Part shown: one piece after another, positions 1 through 8,754 of the stretch | How positions within the stretch are numbered: the stretch's first letter is position 1 | Layout: every line of letters starts with the position of its first letter | Origin: Lysobacter sp. CFH 32150 | GTDB taxonomy: Bacteria; Pseudomonadota; Gammaproteobacteria; Xanthomonadales; Xanthomonadaceae | Direction: 5' to 3' | Length of the DNA: 64,000 bases | Assembly (NCBI RefSeq): GCF_022758295.1 | Contig: NZ_JALDWJ010000002.1 | Location: 516,866-580,865 of the forward strand | Position numbers and translations under genes: made by a program | The notes under the pieces: generated by a model | What the model was told of the DNA's origin: nothing | Databases searched by the model: none | The model's input: the letters and a program-made list of their open reading frames with translations, nothing else

Positions 1-1
1 G

Positions 2-346
2 CGCTGGGGCGGCCGCATTGTCCGCACCGAGCCGCAGGCCAACCGGACCTGTTTCGAGATGATCTCGACCAAACTCAGCACCTTCGGCCGCCCGTATTGG
101 GCTGCCGACGACACGGGCGGACGCTTCATCGCCTGCCGCACCGGCTTCTACGATCCGGCTGTGTTCGAGGTGAACCGCGAAGTCACCTTCACCGGGCGCA
201 TCGACGGCTACGAGAGCCGCCAGGTTGGTCAATACGACTACCGCTTCCCGCGCGTCGCCGCCGACGTGGTCTACCTGTGGCCGATCCGCGAACGCGTCGA
301 CGTGGTCACGCGGCCAGCACCGTGGCCGTGGTGGGGCTGGTGGTAA
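2..346 (+). CDS. Slp family outer-membrane lipoprotein, 3' part only
   Basis: The reading frame is already open at base 2, so the start and the signal peptide lie outside the window; 114 codons remain. The visible part holds the family pattern: a short RWGGRIV strand, GRFIACRTGFYDP, a GQYDYRFP segment and a closing LWP, as in the C-terminal half of Slp starvation lipoproteins. Those are outer-membrane lipoproteins induced in stationary phase, with a poorly defined role. The Pro/Trp-rich tail after LWP is typical of lineage variants. Family assignment is fairly sure; function is not. Confidence 0.75.
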   Translation, partial: RWGGRIVRTEPQANRTCFEMISTKLSTFGRPYWAADDTGGRFIACRTGFYDPAVFEVNREVTFTGRIDGYESRQVGQYDYRFPRVAADVVYLWPIRERVDVVTRPAPWPWWGWW

Positions 347-395
347 ATGACCCCAACCTTCGTACGGAGCAGCGCCCGGGCCATCCCGGGCGTTG

Positions 396-746
396 TCATT
401 TCGGCGTGCCGAAACGCCCCAGCGGGGCGCCTGCGAGCAGATGCAGGTGCAGTTGGAACACCGTTTGCCCGGCATTGGCGTTGCAATTGATCACCACCCG
501 ATAGCCGTCTTCGGCAAAGCCTTCGCGCTTGGCGTAATCGGCGGCCGCGACCGTGAGCTTACCGACGACCTCCGCTTGCGAGGGCTGCACGTCGTTGAGC
601 GTGGCGATCGGGGTCTTGGGCACGAACAGCACGTGCACCGGCGCCTGCGGCGCGATGTCGCGGAACGCGATCAGGTGCTCGTCCTCATAGACGATATCGG
701 CCGGGATTTCGCGACGGATGATCTTGTGGAAGATGGTGTCGGACAT
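396..746 (-). CDS. HIT family (HinT-like) nucleotide-binding protein
   Basis: A 116-residue histidine-triad protein, the usual HinT length. The start at 746 is chosen because MSDTIFHKIIRREIPA is the canonical HinT beginning and an AAGGAG site sits just upstream; the frame stays open further upstream without homology. The family hydrolyses purine nucleoside phosphoramidates and acyl-adenylates in the cytoplasm. The active-site motif near the C terminus reads QLHLHLL. The nucleophilic middle His and the last His are present, but the first His of the H-x-H-x-H triad is Gln. It lies immediately downstream of recR on the same strand (19-bp gap). Confidence 0.9.
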   Translation of the reverse strand: MSDTIFHKIIRREIPADIVYEDEHLIAFRDIAPQAPVHVLFVPKTPIATLNDVQPSQAEVVGKLTVAAADYAKREGFAEDGYRVVINCNANAGQTVFQLHLHLLAGAPLGRFGTPK

Positions 747-765
747 CGCAAGGTCTCCTTGTGAA

Positions 766-1368
766 TCAACCCAACGGCATTTCGCTGCGGCTGCCGAACG
801 CATGCGACAGGGTGCCACGATCCACGTATTCGAGTTCGCCACCGAGCGGCACACCATGGGCAAGCCGGCTCGGGCGCACGCTGTGTTGACGCGCAAGCTG
901 GGCGAGGTAGTGCGCAGTCGCTTCGCCTTCCACGGTCGGGTTCGTGGCGATGATCAGCTCCTGCACTTCGCCCTCGGCCAGACGTGAAGCAAGCTGGTCC
1001 AAGCCAAGCTCGCGCGGGCCGATGCCATCCAGCGGCGACAACCGTCCCTGCAGTACGAAATACAGGCCGCGATAGCCGGTGGCCTGCTCGATCGCCAACC
1101 GATCGGCCGGCGATTCCACTACACACAGCAGATGCGCATCGCGCGAAGCGCTGGCGCAAGTCGCACAGATCTCGGTCTCACTGAAATCGCGGCAGCGCGC
1201 GCAATGGCCAATCTTCTCGACCGCCGCCGCAAGGGCATCCGCCAGCCGTTGGCCACCGGCACGCTCGCGTTCGAGCACGTGATAGGCCATGCGCTGCGCG
1301 GTCTTCTGCCCGACGCCGGGCAGGACGCGGAAGGCTTCGATCAGTTGTTCGAGCAACGAACTGCTCAT
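766..1368 (-). CDS. recR: Recombination mediator protein RecR
   Basis: 200 residues, normal for RecR. The N-terminal helix-hairpin-helix region ([18 protein letters not shown]), a four-cysteine zinc finger at about 57-72 (CARC...CATC) and a Toprim domain starting [15 protein letters not shown] are all visible. With RecF and RecO it loads RecA on SSB-coated gaps. It sits downstream of ybaB and dnaX in the order dnaX-ybaB-recR, a conserved bacterial operon; the gap to ybaB is 19 bp. Confidence 0.97.
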   Translation of the reverse strand: MSSSLLEQLIEAFRVLPGVGQKTAQRMAYHVLERERAGGQRLADALAAAVEKIGHCARCRDFSETEICATCASASRDAHLLCVVESPADRLAIEQATGYRGLYFVLQGRLSPLDGIGPRELGLDQLASRLAEGEVQELIIATNPTVEGEATAHYLAQLARQHSVRPSRLAHGVPLGGELEYVDRGTLSHAFGSRSEMPLG

Positions 1369-1387
1369 CGCGATGCGAGGCTTCGAA

Positions 1388-1717
1388 TCAGAAGCCCAGT
1401 CCCGGCAACTTCATGCCCGGCGGCATCGGCATGCCCGCCGTCGCGGCCGACATCTTCGCCTGCGATTCGGTATTGGCCTTGTTGACCGCGTCGTTGAATG
1501 CCGCGGCGATCAGGTCTTCGGCCATTTCCGGGTCGGACAACACGCTCGGATCGATCCGCACCTTGCGGCATTCCATGCGACCGGTGAGGGTCACGCTGAC
1601 CATACCGCCACCGGCATTGCCGGTGACTTCGAGCTTGGCCAGATCTTCCTGCGCGCGCTGCATGTTTTCCTGCATCTTCTGCGCTTGCTGCATCAGTTGG
1701 GCGATATTTCCACGCAT
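1388..1717 (-). CDS. ybaB: YbaB/EbfC family nucleoid-associated protein
   Basis: 109 residues. The N-terminal half is a Gln/Met-rich amphipathic helix ([19 protein letters not shown]) and the C-terminal tail is Met/Pro/Gly-rich ([15 protein letters not shown]), both hallmarks of YbaB. The family forms dimers that bind DNA and bridge it in the nucleoid. It lies between dnaX (6 bp upstream) and recR, the standard operon position, so it is almost certainly cotranscribed with them. Confidence 0.95.
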   Translation of the reverse strand: MRGNIAQLMQQAQKMQENMQRAQEDLAKLEVTGNAGGGMVSVTLTGRMECRKVRIDPSVLSDPEMAEDLIAAAFNDAVNKANTESQAKMSAATAGMPMPPGMKLPGLGF

Positions 1718-1723
1718 CTTCTA

Positions 1724-3376
1724 TTACTCGTCGAAAGGTCGGATGGAATCCGGCACCACTTTGGCGCCGTGCTGGGTGATCAGGCGTTGCACGTCGGGGT
1801 CGTTCATGAATGCGCTCTCTGCCGCGACCTGGCGCGCATCGCGTTCGCGCGCGCTCCGCTGGTGCAAAGTCTCGCCCGCGGCCTGCGCGGACTCGAAACG
1901 GATCTGCGGCGCAGCACCGAGTGCGGGCGCAAGCGCGTCGCCGAGCATCTTGACCAGGGCTGGCGCCTTGAGGTGTTCATCGGCTTGTGACAGCGACAAG
2001 CGCAGCACGCCATCGTCGTGACCGACGAAACCTGCGTGTTCCGCAAGTTGTCGTGCCGGGCCACGCAGGCCGCTGTTGGCAACCAGCTGCAGCCAGTGAT
2101 CGGCATCGACGACCGCAGCCGTCGCAGTGGGTGCAGGTGCTGGCGGCGCTGTCACTTGCGGAGGAATCGCCGGTGGCGCCGGCTTCGGAGCGAGAGGTGC
2201 CGGTGCTGCGGGGGTTGCCAATGCCGCCTTCGCCGCACTGGCGGCATCGCCGCGTGCAGCCGGTTGCGCGACCGGATCGACACGCGTACCGCCTGCCTCC
2301 GCAGGGCGGAACGCCAGCATCCGCAGCACGCTCATCTCGAAACCGGCGCGCGGGCTTGGCGCCAGCGGCAATTCGCGGCGACCGCTCAATGCCATCTGGT
2401 ACCAGAGTTGCACCAACTCCGGCCGCAGTTGCGCGGCGAGCGCGTCGATATCGACGTGATCGCTTTCAATGGCCGCATTCGGCACCAGTTGCCGCACCTG
2501 CACGCGATGTAGTGCGTCGGCCAGCGCATCCAGTACCGCGCCCCAGTCCGGCGAGAATTCGGCCAGCGTGCCCACGGTGGCGAGCAGGCGTTCGCCCTCG
2601 CCCGCCGCCAGGGCATTCAGCAGCACACTGACCTGGGTGCGGTCGACAGTGCCGAGCATCGTCGCCACCGCGGCGTCTTCCAGCTTGCCGCCCGTGTAGG
2701 CAATGGCCTGGTCGAGCAGCGAGAGACCGTCGCGCAGGCTACCGTCGGCGGCTTTGGACAGTTGTCGGATCGCGCCAGGGTCGGCGGCGATGCCTTCGGC
2801 TTCCAGGATCCTGGTGATCTGGCCGCTGATCTGCGCCTCATCGAGGCGCTTGAGGTTGAACTGGAGGCAGCGCGACAACACCGTCACCGGCAGTTTCTGC
2901 GGATCGGTGGTGGCAAGCAGGAACTTCACGTGTCCTGGTGGCTCTTCCAGCGTCTTCAGCAGCGCATTGAACGCCGACTTCGACAACATGTGCACTTCGT
3001 CGATCAGGTACACCTTCACCCGGCCGCGCGAGGGCATGTACTGGGCGTTCTCGATCACGTCGCGCACGTCGTCGACGCCGGTGTTGGACGCGGCGTCGAT
3101 CTCGAGCAGGTCGACGAAACGGCCGGCGTCGATGTCGCGGCAGGAATTGCACTCGCCGCAGGGTTCGGCCGACGTGCCGCGCTCGCAGTTCAGCGATTTG
3201 GCGAAAATGCGCGCGATCGTGGTCTTGCCGACGCCCCGGGTACCGGTGAACAGGAAGGCGTGGTGGACGCGGCCGGAATCCAGCGCATTGGTCAGCGCAC
3301 GAACCACATGTTCCTGCCCGACCAGTTCGGCGAAACGCTTCGGGCGCCACTTACGGGCGAGGACGAGGTAGGACAT
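1724..3376 (-). CDS. dnaX: DNA polymerase III subunit tau (gamma/tau)
   Basis: 550 residues from the start MSYLVLARKWRP, the universal DnaX beginning; the frame extends 20 codons further upstream without homology. The AAA+ clamp-loader module shows Walker A GTRGVGKTT, a Cys4 zinc site (CERGTSAEPCGECNSC), the LIDEVHML box and a sensor region LPVTVLSRC. A Pro/Ala-rich linker at about 370-430 leads to the C-terminal tau domain that binds the polymerase core. I see no A-rich slippery heptamer before the linker, so whether a short gamma form is made is unclear. First gene of the dnaX-ybaB-recR operon. Confidence 0.97.
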   Translation of the reverse strand: MSYLVLARKWRPKRFAELVGQEHVVRALTNALDSGRVHHAFLFTGTRGVGKTTIARIFAKSLNCERGTSAEPCGECNSCRDIDAGRFVDLLEIDAASNTGVDDVRDVIENAQYMPSRGRVKVYLIDEVHMLSKSAFNALLKTLEEPPGHVKFLLATTDPQKLPVTVLSRCLQFNLKRLDEAQISGQITRILEAEGIAADPGAIRQLSKAADGSLRDGLSLLDQAIAYTGGKLEDAAVATMLGTVDRTQVSVLLNALAAGEGERLLATVGTLAEFSPDWGAVLDALADALHRVQVRQLVPNAAIESDHVDIDALAAQLRPELVQLWYQMALSGRRELPLAPSPRAGFEMSVLRMLAFRPAEAGGTRVDPVAQPAARGDAASAAKAALATPAAPAPLAPKPAPPAIPPQVTAPPAPAPTATAAVVDADHWLQLVANSGLRGPARQLAEHAGFVGHDDGVLRLSLSQADEHLKAPALVKMLGDALAPALGAAPQIRFESAQAAGETLHQRSARERDARQVAAESAFMNDPDVQRLITQHGAKVVPDSIRPFDE

Positions 3377-3427
3377 GGGTGCATTCTGCCATGCCGGCTT
3401 GCAACGACTGCGACGGCAACGCATCGC

Positions 3428-3456
3428 TTGTCCCAAACCCGCGTCAAGGCTAGAAT
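3428..3456 (+). promoter_or_regulatory. Probable sigma70 promoter of tRNA-Ser(GGA)
   Basis: TTGTCC (3428-3433), a 17-bp spacer and TAGAAT (3451-3456) match the -35 and -10 consensus at 4/6 and 5/6 positions. The tRNA begins about 37 bp after the predicted transcription start. The site lies in the divergent gap upstream of dnaX. Confidence 0.6.
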
Positions 3457-3499
3457 TTGCGGCCCTGAATGCAGCCGGAAGCCGCTTTCAGGTTCCAGC

Positions 3500-3592
3500 G
3501 GAGAGGTGTCCGAGCGGTTGAAGGAGCACGCCTGGAAAGTGTGTAAGCGTCTAAACCGCGCTTCGGGGGTTCGAATCCCCCTCTCTCCGCCA
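3500..3592 (+). tRNA. tRNA-Ser(GGA)
   Basis: 93 nt including an encoded CCA. The acceptor arm GGAGAGG pairs with TCTCTCC (one G-U pair). The long variable arm typical of class II serine tRNAs is present, the T-loop reads GGTTCGAATCC and the anticodon loop centres on GGA in CTGGAAA. It decodes UCC/UCU. Confidence 0.97.
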
Positions 3593-3647
3593 GCTTTTCA
3601 GATGAATGCACTTTGATCGCGCGGTGTGATGCGCGAAGTCTCTATGG

Positions 3648-3751
3648 TGGCCCCGTCGGCCCCTCGCGACGCTAGATCGAAAACCCCGCCAGGGCCGGAA
3701 GGCAGCAACGGTATCGATCGACGCGGGTGCCGAGGCCAGCCGGCGGGGCCA
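3648..3751 (+). ncRNA. ffs: 4.5S signal recognition particle RNA (small type)
   Basis: The conserved SRP domain IV signature GGGCCGGAAGGCAGCAACGG lies at the apical loop (about 3692-3711). The two ends form a long closing stem: GGCCCCGTCGGC at 3649-3660 pairs with GCCGGCGGGGCC at 3739-3750 with one G-U pair. Length of about 100 nt fits the bacterial small SRP RNA, which partners Ffh for cotranslational membrane targeting. Exact ends are inferred from the stem. Confidence 0.93.
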
Positions 3752-3757
3752 TCGCCC

Positions 3758-3873
3758 GTCTGTTCCGCGAAGCGGAACAGACCCCAAAGTTTGCGCTGCA
3801 AACTTCGGGCCCCGGGCCATCGCTTCCAATTTCCCCGCGGCTCTCGCCGCGCCCCCTTTTACTAATAGGGGGC
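3758..3873. terminator. Hairpin cluster between SRP RNA and moaE
   Basis: Three separate perfect inverted repeats: an 11-bp stem at 3758-3768/3772-3782 with loop GAA, an 8-bp stem at 3787-3794/3798-3805, and a GCCCCCT/AGGGGGC stem at 3851-3857/3867-3873. They sit between two convergent transcripts, so transcription stopping is the likely role. None has a clean T-run, so intrinsic termination is not proven. Confidence 0.45.
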
Positions 3874-3901
3874 TTCCCTCCAGATAGTTTCTTGCCAGCA
3901 C

Positions 3902-4318
3902 TTACTCCGGATGCAGCCAGCCGGCGTCGCCTTCGGCGTAGCGCTCGTGCTTCCAGATCGGCACGCGCGATTTCACTTCGTCGATGATGTAACGGCAGGC
4001 GGCGAAGGCGGCGTCGCGGTGCGCGGCGGAGACGCCGACCCAGACGGCGAGTTCGCCGATGGCCAGGTCACCGACGCGGTGCACGCACAGTGCGTCGAGG
4101 ACGTCGAACTTCGCCAGCGCCTCGTCGACGATCTTCTCGCCTTCGGCTTCGGCCAGCGCGGTGTAGGACTCGTAGCGCAGGCCGTGCACTACACGACCGT
4201 CGTTGTGGTCGCGCACCCAGCCCTCGAAGCTCGCGTAACCGCCGACGCGGGCATCCAGCAGCTGCGCGCGCAGCGAAGCGGTATCGAACGGGGTATCGGC
4301 CAGCTGGAAGCGCGGCAT
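3902..4318 (-). CDS. moaE: Molybdopterin synthase large subunit MoaE
   Basis: 138 residues from the ATG at 4318; a GTG at 4330, overlapping the moaD end, would add four residues. MoaE carries the active site that converts precursor Z to molybdopterin using the MoaD thiocarboxylate. The family core is visible: GYASFEGWVRDHN, the Tyr-rich LRYESYTALAEAEG, HRVGDLAIGE, and the catalytic-lysine segment VPIWKHE near the C terminus. Last gene of the moaA-C-D-E run. Confidence 0.96.
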   Translation of the reverse strand: MPRFQLADTPFDTASLRAQLLDARVGGYASFEGWVRDHNDGRVVHGLRYESYTALAEAEGEKIVDEALAKFDVLDALCVHRVGDLAIGELAVWVGVSAAHRDAAFAACRYIIDEVKSRVPIWKHERYAEGDAGWLHPE

Positions 4319-4319
4319 C

Positions 4320-4565
4320 TCAGCCACCACTCACCGGCGGGATGAACGCGATCTCGCTGCCATCGCGGGGCGCGTCGTCCCAGCGCGCGAATGCACCATC
4401 GACGGCGACGCGCAACCGATCAACCGGCAGTTCGAAGCCGTAACGCGCGCGCAATTCCAGATACAGCACGCGCAGGTCGGGCGCAGCGGTGTCGAACGAC
4501 TCCGATGCCATGCCAGCCGTATCGCGCAGGCTGGCGAAATACAGCACGGTGACGCGCACGGTCAT
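4320..4565 (-). CDS. moaD: Molybdopterin synthase sulfur carrier subunit MoaD
   Basis: 81 residues, a ubiquitin-like fold protein ending in the obligatory double glycine (PPVSGG), which is thiocarboxylated to deliver sulfur to MoaE. The start [15 protein letters not shown] at 4565 is typical. It overlaps the moaC end by 4 bp (ATGA type), so the two are translationally coupled. The frame is open upstream inside moaC but that part is a shadow. Confidence 0.95.
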   Translation of the reverse strand: MTVRVTVLYFASLRDTAGMASESFDTAAPDLRVLYLELRARYGFELPVDRLRVAVDGAFARWDDAPRDGSEIAFIPPVSGG

Positions 4566-5053
4566 GGCGAAACTCCAAAGTCGCGTTTCCCACCGCGCTT
4601 GCCGAGCAGCTTCGCCGGGCCGATCACGATCGCGTGCGACAACGCCTTGCACATGTCGTACACGGCCAATGCGGCGACGGTGGCACCGGTCAAGGCTTCC
4701 ATCTCCACGCCAGTGCGGTGGGTGGTCTTGACCGCGCATTCGATCCGCAAGGACTTCTCGTCATGCCAGTCGGCCGCGATCCGGCAACCATCGATTGGTA
4801 GCGGGTGACAGAACGGGATCAGCTCGTGCGTGCGCTTGACCGCCATCGTGCCGGCGATGATCGCGGTCTCGACGATGCCGCCCTTGGCGCTCTTCAGCCC
4901 CGCAGCACGCAATTGCTTCGCCACGTCCGCCGGAAAGCGGACCCGGCACTCGGCGACAGCCTCGCGCGCGGTGACGGCTTTCGCCGAGACATCGACCATC
5001 GCCGGGCGGCCGGCGGGATCGATATGCGTGAGCTTGCTGCGTTTGGCTTTCAC
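4562..5053 (-). CDS. moaC: Cyclic pyranopterin monophosphate synthase MoaC
   Basis: 163 residues. MoaC converts the MoaA product to cyclic pyranopterin monophosphate in molybdenum cofactor synthesis. Visible motifs are AMVDVSAK near the N terminus, the [12 protein letters not shown] helix, the [11 protein letters not shown] active-site segment and [22 protein letters not shown]. The start is GTG at 5053, directly after the moaA TGA, so the genes abut. Confidence 0.97.
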   Translation of the reverse strand: MKAKRSKLTHIDPAGRPAMVDVSAKAVTAREAVAECRVRFPADVAKQLRAAGLKSAKGGIVETAIIAGTMAVKRTHELIPFCHPLPIDGCRIAADWHDEKSLRIECAVKTTHRTGVEMEALTGATVAALAVYDMCKALSHAIVIGPAKLLGKRGGKRDFGVSP

Positions 5054-6079
5054 TCAACCACCAATGAGGTACATCTCGACGTGCTTGCGGGAACTAGCCG
5101 AGCTGCCGCGCAACTCGCTATAGCGATCCGCGCGCCGCGACCAGATGCCGGCGACACGATCGACCAGCGCGCCTTCACCCTGCGCAAGCGAGGCACGCAG
5201 ATCGTGACCGTCTGCAGCGAACAGGCACGTGTAAAGCTTGCCGTCGGCCGATACGCGCGCGCGGTGACAATCGCCGCAGAACGGCTCGCTGACGGAACTG
5301 ACGAATCCGATCTCGCCGCCGCCGTCGACGAAGGCGTAGCGCGACGCGACTTCACCCCGGTATTGCGGATCGAGCGGACGCAACGGCCAGCGCGCGTGGA
5401 TCGCGTCGCGCAATTCAGCCGAAGGCATGACACGCTCGCGGCGCCAGCCATTGCAGGTGCCGACGTCCATATACTCGATGAAACGTACGACATGGCCGCT
5501 GCCACGGAAATGCTCGAGCAACCGCCGCACTTCGCCGTCGTTGACACCACGCTGTACGACGCAATTGAGTTTGATCGCAGTGAAGCCAGCCGCTTCGGCC
5601 GCGGCAATGCCGGCCAGGACACCGTCGACGTTGCCACGACCGCCGGACAGTTCGCGGAACAATGCGGGATCGAGCGCATCCAGGCTGACCGTGATCCGGC
5701 GCAACCCGGCGTCACGCAAGGCCTGCGCCTGCGCCGCCAGCAGCGAGCCATTGGTGGTCACCGCGAGATCGTCGATGCCCGGAATGGCTGCAAGGCGCGC
5801 GACCAGCTCCGGCAGGCGCTTGCGCAGCAAGGGTTCGCCGCCGGTCAGGCGCAGTTTGCTCACGCCCAGGCGCACGAAGCCGCGCACCAGCGTTTCGATT
5901 TCGTCGAACGACATCCGCGTAGCGGCATCGAAACCGTAATCGTCCGGCACGCGCTCGGCCGGCATGCAGTACGGGCAGCGGAAGTTGCAGGCCTCGATCA
6001 CCGACAGGCGCAGGTCGTGCAACGGCCGACCCAGCTTGTCGTGCGGCAATGGGAATTCCGGATGCAGGACGGCGTTCAT
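5054..6079 (-). CDS. moaA: GTP 3',8-cyclase MoaA (radical SAM)
   Basis: 341 residues. The N-terminal radical-SAM cluster motif is CNFRCPYC and the second, C-terminal 4Fe-4S site is seen as PFCGDCHRARVSADG with a following CLF. It also has RLTGGEPLLR and SLDALDPALF. The protein ends in GG, as in functional MoaA where the GG tail enters the active site. The start at 6079 overlaps the preceding metallo-beta-lactamase-fold gene by 4 bp; earlier in-frame starts lie inside that gene. Confidence 0.97.
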   Translation of the reverse strand: MNAVLHPEFPLPHDKLGRPLHDLRLSVIEACNFRCPYCMPAERVPDDYGFDAATRMSFDEIETLVRGFVRLGVSKLRLTGGEPLLRKRLPELVARLAAIPGIDDLAVTTNGSLLAAQAQALRDAGLRRITVSLDALDPALFRELSGGRGNVDGVLAGIAAAEAAGFTAIKLNCVVQRGVNDGEVRRLLEHFRGSGHVVRFIEYMDVGTCNGWRRERVMPSAELRDAIHARWPLRPLDPQYRGEVASRYAFVDGGGEIGFVSSVSEPFCGDCHRARVSADGKLYTCLFAADGHDLRASLAQGEGALVDRVAGIWSRRADRYSELRGSSASSRKHVEMYLIGG

Positions 6080-6834
6080 GGTGCTTGGACCATGCCCATG
6101 ATCGGATCGTTCAAGGCCATCACGTCGCCGGGCCGGGCGACGCGGTATCCGCGCCCGCTGAGCGTGTCGCCATCGGCAGCGCTGGCGTAGTGGTACAGCA
6201 GGCAGCGATCGAGCAGGTCGCGCGGATATTCGCGCTCGATGTCGTCGATGCCGCTGTGCGAAGGATTGCCGTGCAGCGCGCAATCATGCGCCACGGTCTC
6301 GCCGGCATCGGCGAATTTCGCCAGCATTTCCGGGATCGGCCGGGTGTCGCCGGTCCAGACCACGCTGCCGCGCAGGCGCACACCGAAGCTGGTGTCGGGC
6401 CAATGGTGTCGTGTTGGGAATACTTCCATCCGCACATCGTCGTGCCAGAAATGATCGCCGACCGGCACCACTCGGAACGCATCCCAGAAATTGGCGCCGC
6501 CTTCGGCCAATGCGCTCGGATAGGCACCGACGCGCTGGTGCAGCAGCGGCAGTACGGTCACGGGCACGTACAGCAATGTGCGTCCGCGCCGCTCGGGATC
6601 GAAATAGTTGGCGACGAACAGGCGCTCGAAGCCGGCGACGTGGTCGAGGTGCGTATGGGTGATGAAGAGCGCACGCGGCGGCTCGCCGTAATGCGCAAGG
6701 TAATGGCTCAGGCCTTCGTTGCCGCAGTCGATGGTGAGCCACGGCATCCCGTCGCGCTCGATCGTTGCCATCGCCGATCCGAGTTCGACCGCCGAGGCGT
6801 TCCCCACGCCATGCAATCGCAGCGACCAGGCCAT
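6076..6834 (-). CDS. Metallo-beta-lactamase-fold hydrolase (RNase Z-like)
   Basis: 252 residues. The metal-binding signature THTHLDH is at about 63-69, followed by TRHHWPD, VWTGDTRP and a late AHDCAL segment, an order seen in RNase Z/PqsE-like members of the superfamily. The substrate cannot be read from sequence. The start at 6834 overlaps the kdkA stop by 1 bp (TGATG) and the stop overlaps the moaA start by 4 bp, so it is translated as part of one unit. A start 18 bp earlier would lie within kdkA. Confidence 0.82.
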   Translation of the reverse strand: MAWSLRLHGVGNASAVELGSAMATIERDGMPWLTIDCGNEGLSHYLAHYGEPPRALFITHTHLDHVAGFERLFVANYFDPERRGRTLLYVPVTVLPLLHQRVGAYPSALAEGGANFWDAFRVVPVGDHFWHDDVRMEVFPTRHHWPDTSFGVRLRGSVVWTGDTRPIPEMLAKFADAGETVAHDCALHGNPSHSGIDDIEREYPRDLLDRCLLYHYASAADGDTLSGRGYRVARPGDVMALNDPIMGMVQAP

Positions 6835-7583
6835 CAGTAGCCGCGCTCCCAATCGCGATCGTAGGCGGCGCGCACGCGGGCGAATTCGCTTTCCACCTGT
6901 TCGACGCTACGCGCGCCGCGCAATTTCAGCAACGAGCGCTTGAGCCGCGCGAGGTTGCGCTCGCGCCAGCCGGTCGCGGGAATGCGCATCACGCTGCGAT
7001 CGAGGTCGATCACCCAGCCGTGGCCCGCATCGTCGAACAGCAGGTTGTGGGCGTTGAGGTCGGCGTGATCGAGGCCGATGCGGTGGAAACGCGCGATCAG
7101 CCGCCCGGTTTCTTCCCAGGGTGCGGTGTCACCCGGCGTGTTGGCACGGTGGGCGAGCGAATGGACGTGCTCGATGCGATCGAGCAGGATCGCCGCACGA
7201 TAGCTGTGCCCATTGCGCACGTAAAACGCCGCAATGGGTCGAGGCACCGGCAGCTTGTGCTCGAGCAAGGCCCGCAACAGTCGGAATTCAGCGAAGCTGC
7301 GCGTCCGGTCGGGGCCGCGCCAGAGATGGCGATCGCGGTTGAAACGCGCCACCAGCCCACCGCGCAAGTAGTGTCGCAACACCGACGGGCCGAAGGGCGC
7401 GTCGACAAACCAGGCCGCGCCGCGACCGGCATTGTCGACCGAACGAGCATGGCTGCCCCAGTGGTCGGGATCGAACCAGCCCGATTCTGCTTGCCGCAGG
7501 CGTACGCGGTCGAACAGAATCGCCCCGTATCCGAGGCCTTCGCGGAACGGCGTGAGGCTTTCATTGGCATCGAATGCGGCCAT
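6834..7583 (-). CDS. kdkA: 3-deoxy-D-manno-octulosonic acid kinase
   Basis: 249 residues with a degenerate eukaryotic-like kinase fold. It has LRHYLRGG near residue 75, the catalytic loop [15 protein letters not shown] (HxDLNxxN) and the metal-binding WVIDLDRS. KdkA phosphorylates Kdo in the LPS inner core at the cytoplasmic face of the inner membrane, as known from Haemophilus, Vibrio and Xanthomonadales. The start [13 protein letters not shown] at 7583 avoids overlap with the divergent glycosyltransferase gene. First gene of a tightly packed run into the moa genes. Confidence 0.9.
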   Translation of the reverse strand: MAAFDANESLTPFREGLGYGAILFDRVRLRQAESGWFDPDHWGSHARSVDNAGRGAAWFVDAPFGPSVLRHYLRGGLVARFNRDRHLWRGPDRTRSFAEFRLLRALLEHKLPVPRPIAAFYVRNGHSYRAAILLDRIEHVHSLAHRANTPGDTAPWEETGRLIARFHRIGLDHADLNAHNLLFDDAGHGWVIDLDRSVMRIPATGWRERNLARLKRSLLKLRGARSVEQVESEFARVRAAYDRDWERGY

Positions 7584-7605
7584 CCCAACGAGTCTAGCAA
7601 GCCAC

Positions 7606-8676
7606 GTGCCCACTGCGCCCCGCTCAATCTGTCTGTTGCGCCTGTCGGCACTCGGCGACGCCACCCATGTCGTGCCATTGCTGCGCACGTTGCAGTGCGC
7701 GTGGCCCGATGCCGCATTGACCTGGGTGATCGGCAAGGCCGAGTTCAAGTTGCTCGAAGGCCTGCCCGGGGTCGAGTTCCTGGTCTACGACAAGAGCAGC
7801 GGCTTGGCCGGCATGCTCGCGTTGCGCCGCGAACTGCGCGGCCGTCGCTTCGATGCGCTGCTGCAGATGCAAGTCGCCGCACGCGCCAACCTGCTGTCGG
7901 CGTTCATTCCGGCGGACCGCCGGATCGGCTACGACCAGTCCAGGTCCAAGGATCTCCACGGTCTGTTCGTCAACGAACGCATCCCCGACCGCCCCGGCAT
8001 CCATGTGCTGGACGCGATCGGCAGCTTCTGCGAACCCCTCGGCCTGCGCCAGGCCGAGGTCACCTGGAACCTGCCGGTGCCTGATGCAGCGCGCGGCTGG
8101 GCACGTGCGCAATGGCCCGACGACGAGATGCCAACGCTGCTGATCTCCCCCTGTTCCAGCCACGCCCGCCGCAACTGGCGTGCCGAACGCTACGCCGCGG
8201 TAGCCGACCACGCTGCATCGCGCGGCTGGCGGATCGTGCTGTGCGGTGGCCGCAGCCAGCTCGAACGCGACACCACCGACGCGATCCTCGCTTCGATGCG
8301 CACACCGGCGCAGGCTTCAAATGTGCTCGATCTGGTCGGCAAGGACACGCTCAAGCAACTCCCCGCCCTGCTCGAACGCGCCAACCTGGTGATGACGCCG
8401 GATTCCGGGCCGATGCACATCGCCAACGCGATGGGCGCCAAGGTCCTTGGCCTGCACGCGGCCAGCAATCCGAAACGCAGCGGCCCGTATTCGGACCTGC
8501 GCTATTGCGTCGACCGCTACGACGATGCGGCGCGCAAGTTCCTCGGCAAGCCGGCTTCGGAGCTGAAATGGGGAACGAAGATCGAGCCTGACGGGGTGAT
8601 GGATCTGGTGACCGTCGAGGATGCGATCGGCGCGTTCGAGCGTTATCTGGCTGATCGTCGTGCCGGGCGGCATTGA
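7606..8676 (+). CDS. Glycosyltransferase family 9 (heptosyltransferase-like)
   Basis: 356 residues if translation starts at GTG 7606; no ATG precedes the conserved N terminus [20 protein letters not shown], and upstream codons overlap kdkA on the other strand. GT9 enzymes such as WaaC/WaaF add heptoses to the LPS core from ADP-heptose. The donor-binding region [15 protein letters not shown] (about 265-279) is clear, as is the [11 protein letters not shown] segment matching the GT9 middle loop. The divergent neighbour is kdkA, so both probably serve LPS core assembly. Exact acceptor is unknown. Confidence 0.85.
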   Translation: MPTAPRSICLLRLSALGDATHVVPLLRTLQCAWPDAALTWVIGKAEFKLLEGLPGVEFLVYDKSSGLAGMLALRRELRGRRFDALLQMQVAARANLLSAFIPADRRIGYDQSRSKDLHGLFVNERIPDRPGIHVLDAIGSFCEPLGLRQAEVTWNLPVPDAARGWARAQWPDDEMPTLLISPCSSHARRNWRAERYAAVADHAASRGWRIVLCGGRSQLERDTTDAILASMRTPAQASNVLDLVGKDTLKQLPALLERANLVMTPDSGPMHIANAMGAKVLGLHAASNPKRSGPYSDLRYCVDRYDDAARKFLGKPASELKWGTKIEPDGVMDLVTVEDAIGAFERYLADRRAGRH

Positions 8677-8754
8677 GCAGGTATCGCCACCGGTTCCATT
8701 ATCTTGGCAGAATGGTTTGAGCTGGCCGCACTCGCCAATGCAGGATAAAGACCG

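Noticed and set aside
1724..3376. Programmed frameshift in dnaX for a gamma subunit
   Set aside because: No A-rich slippery heptamer seen before the linker.
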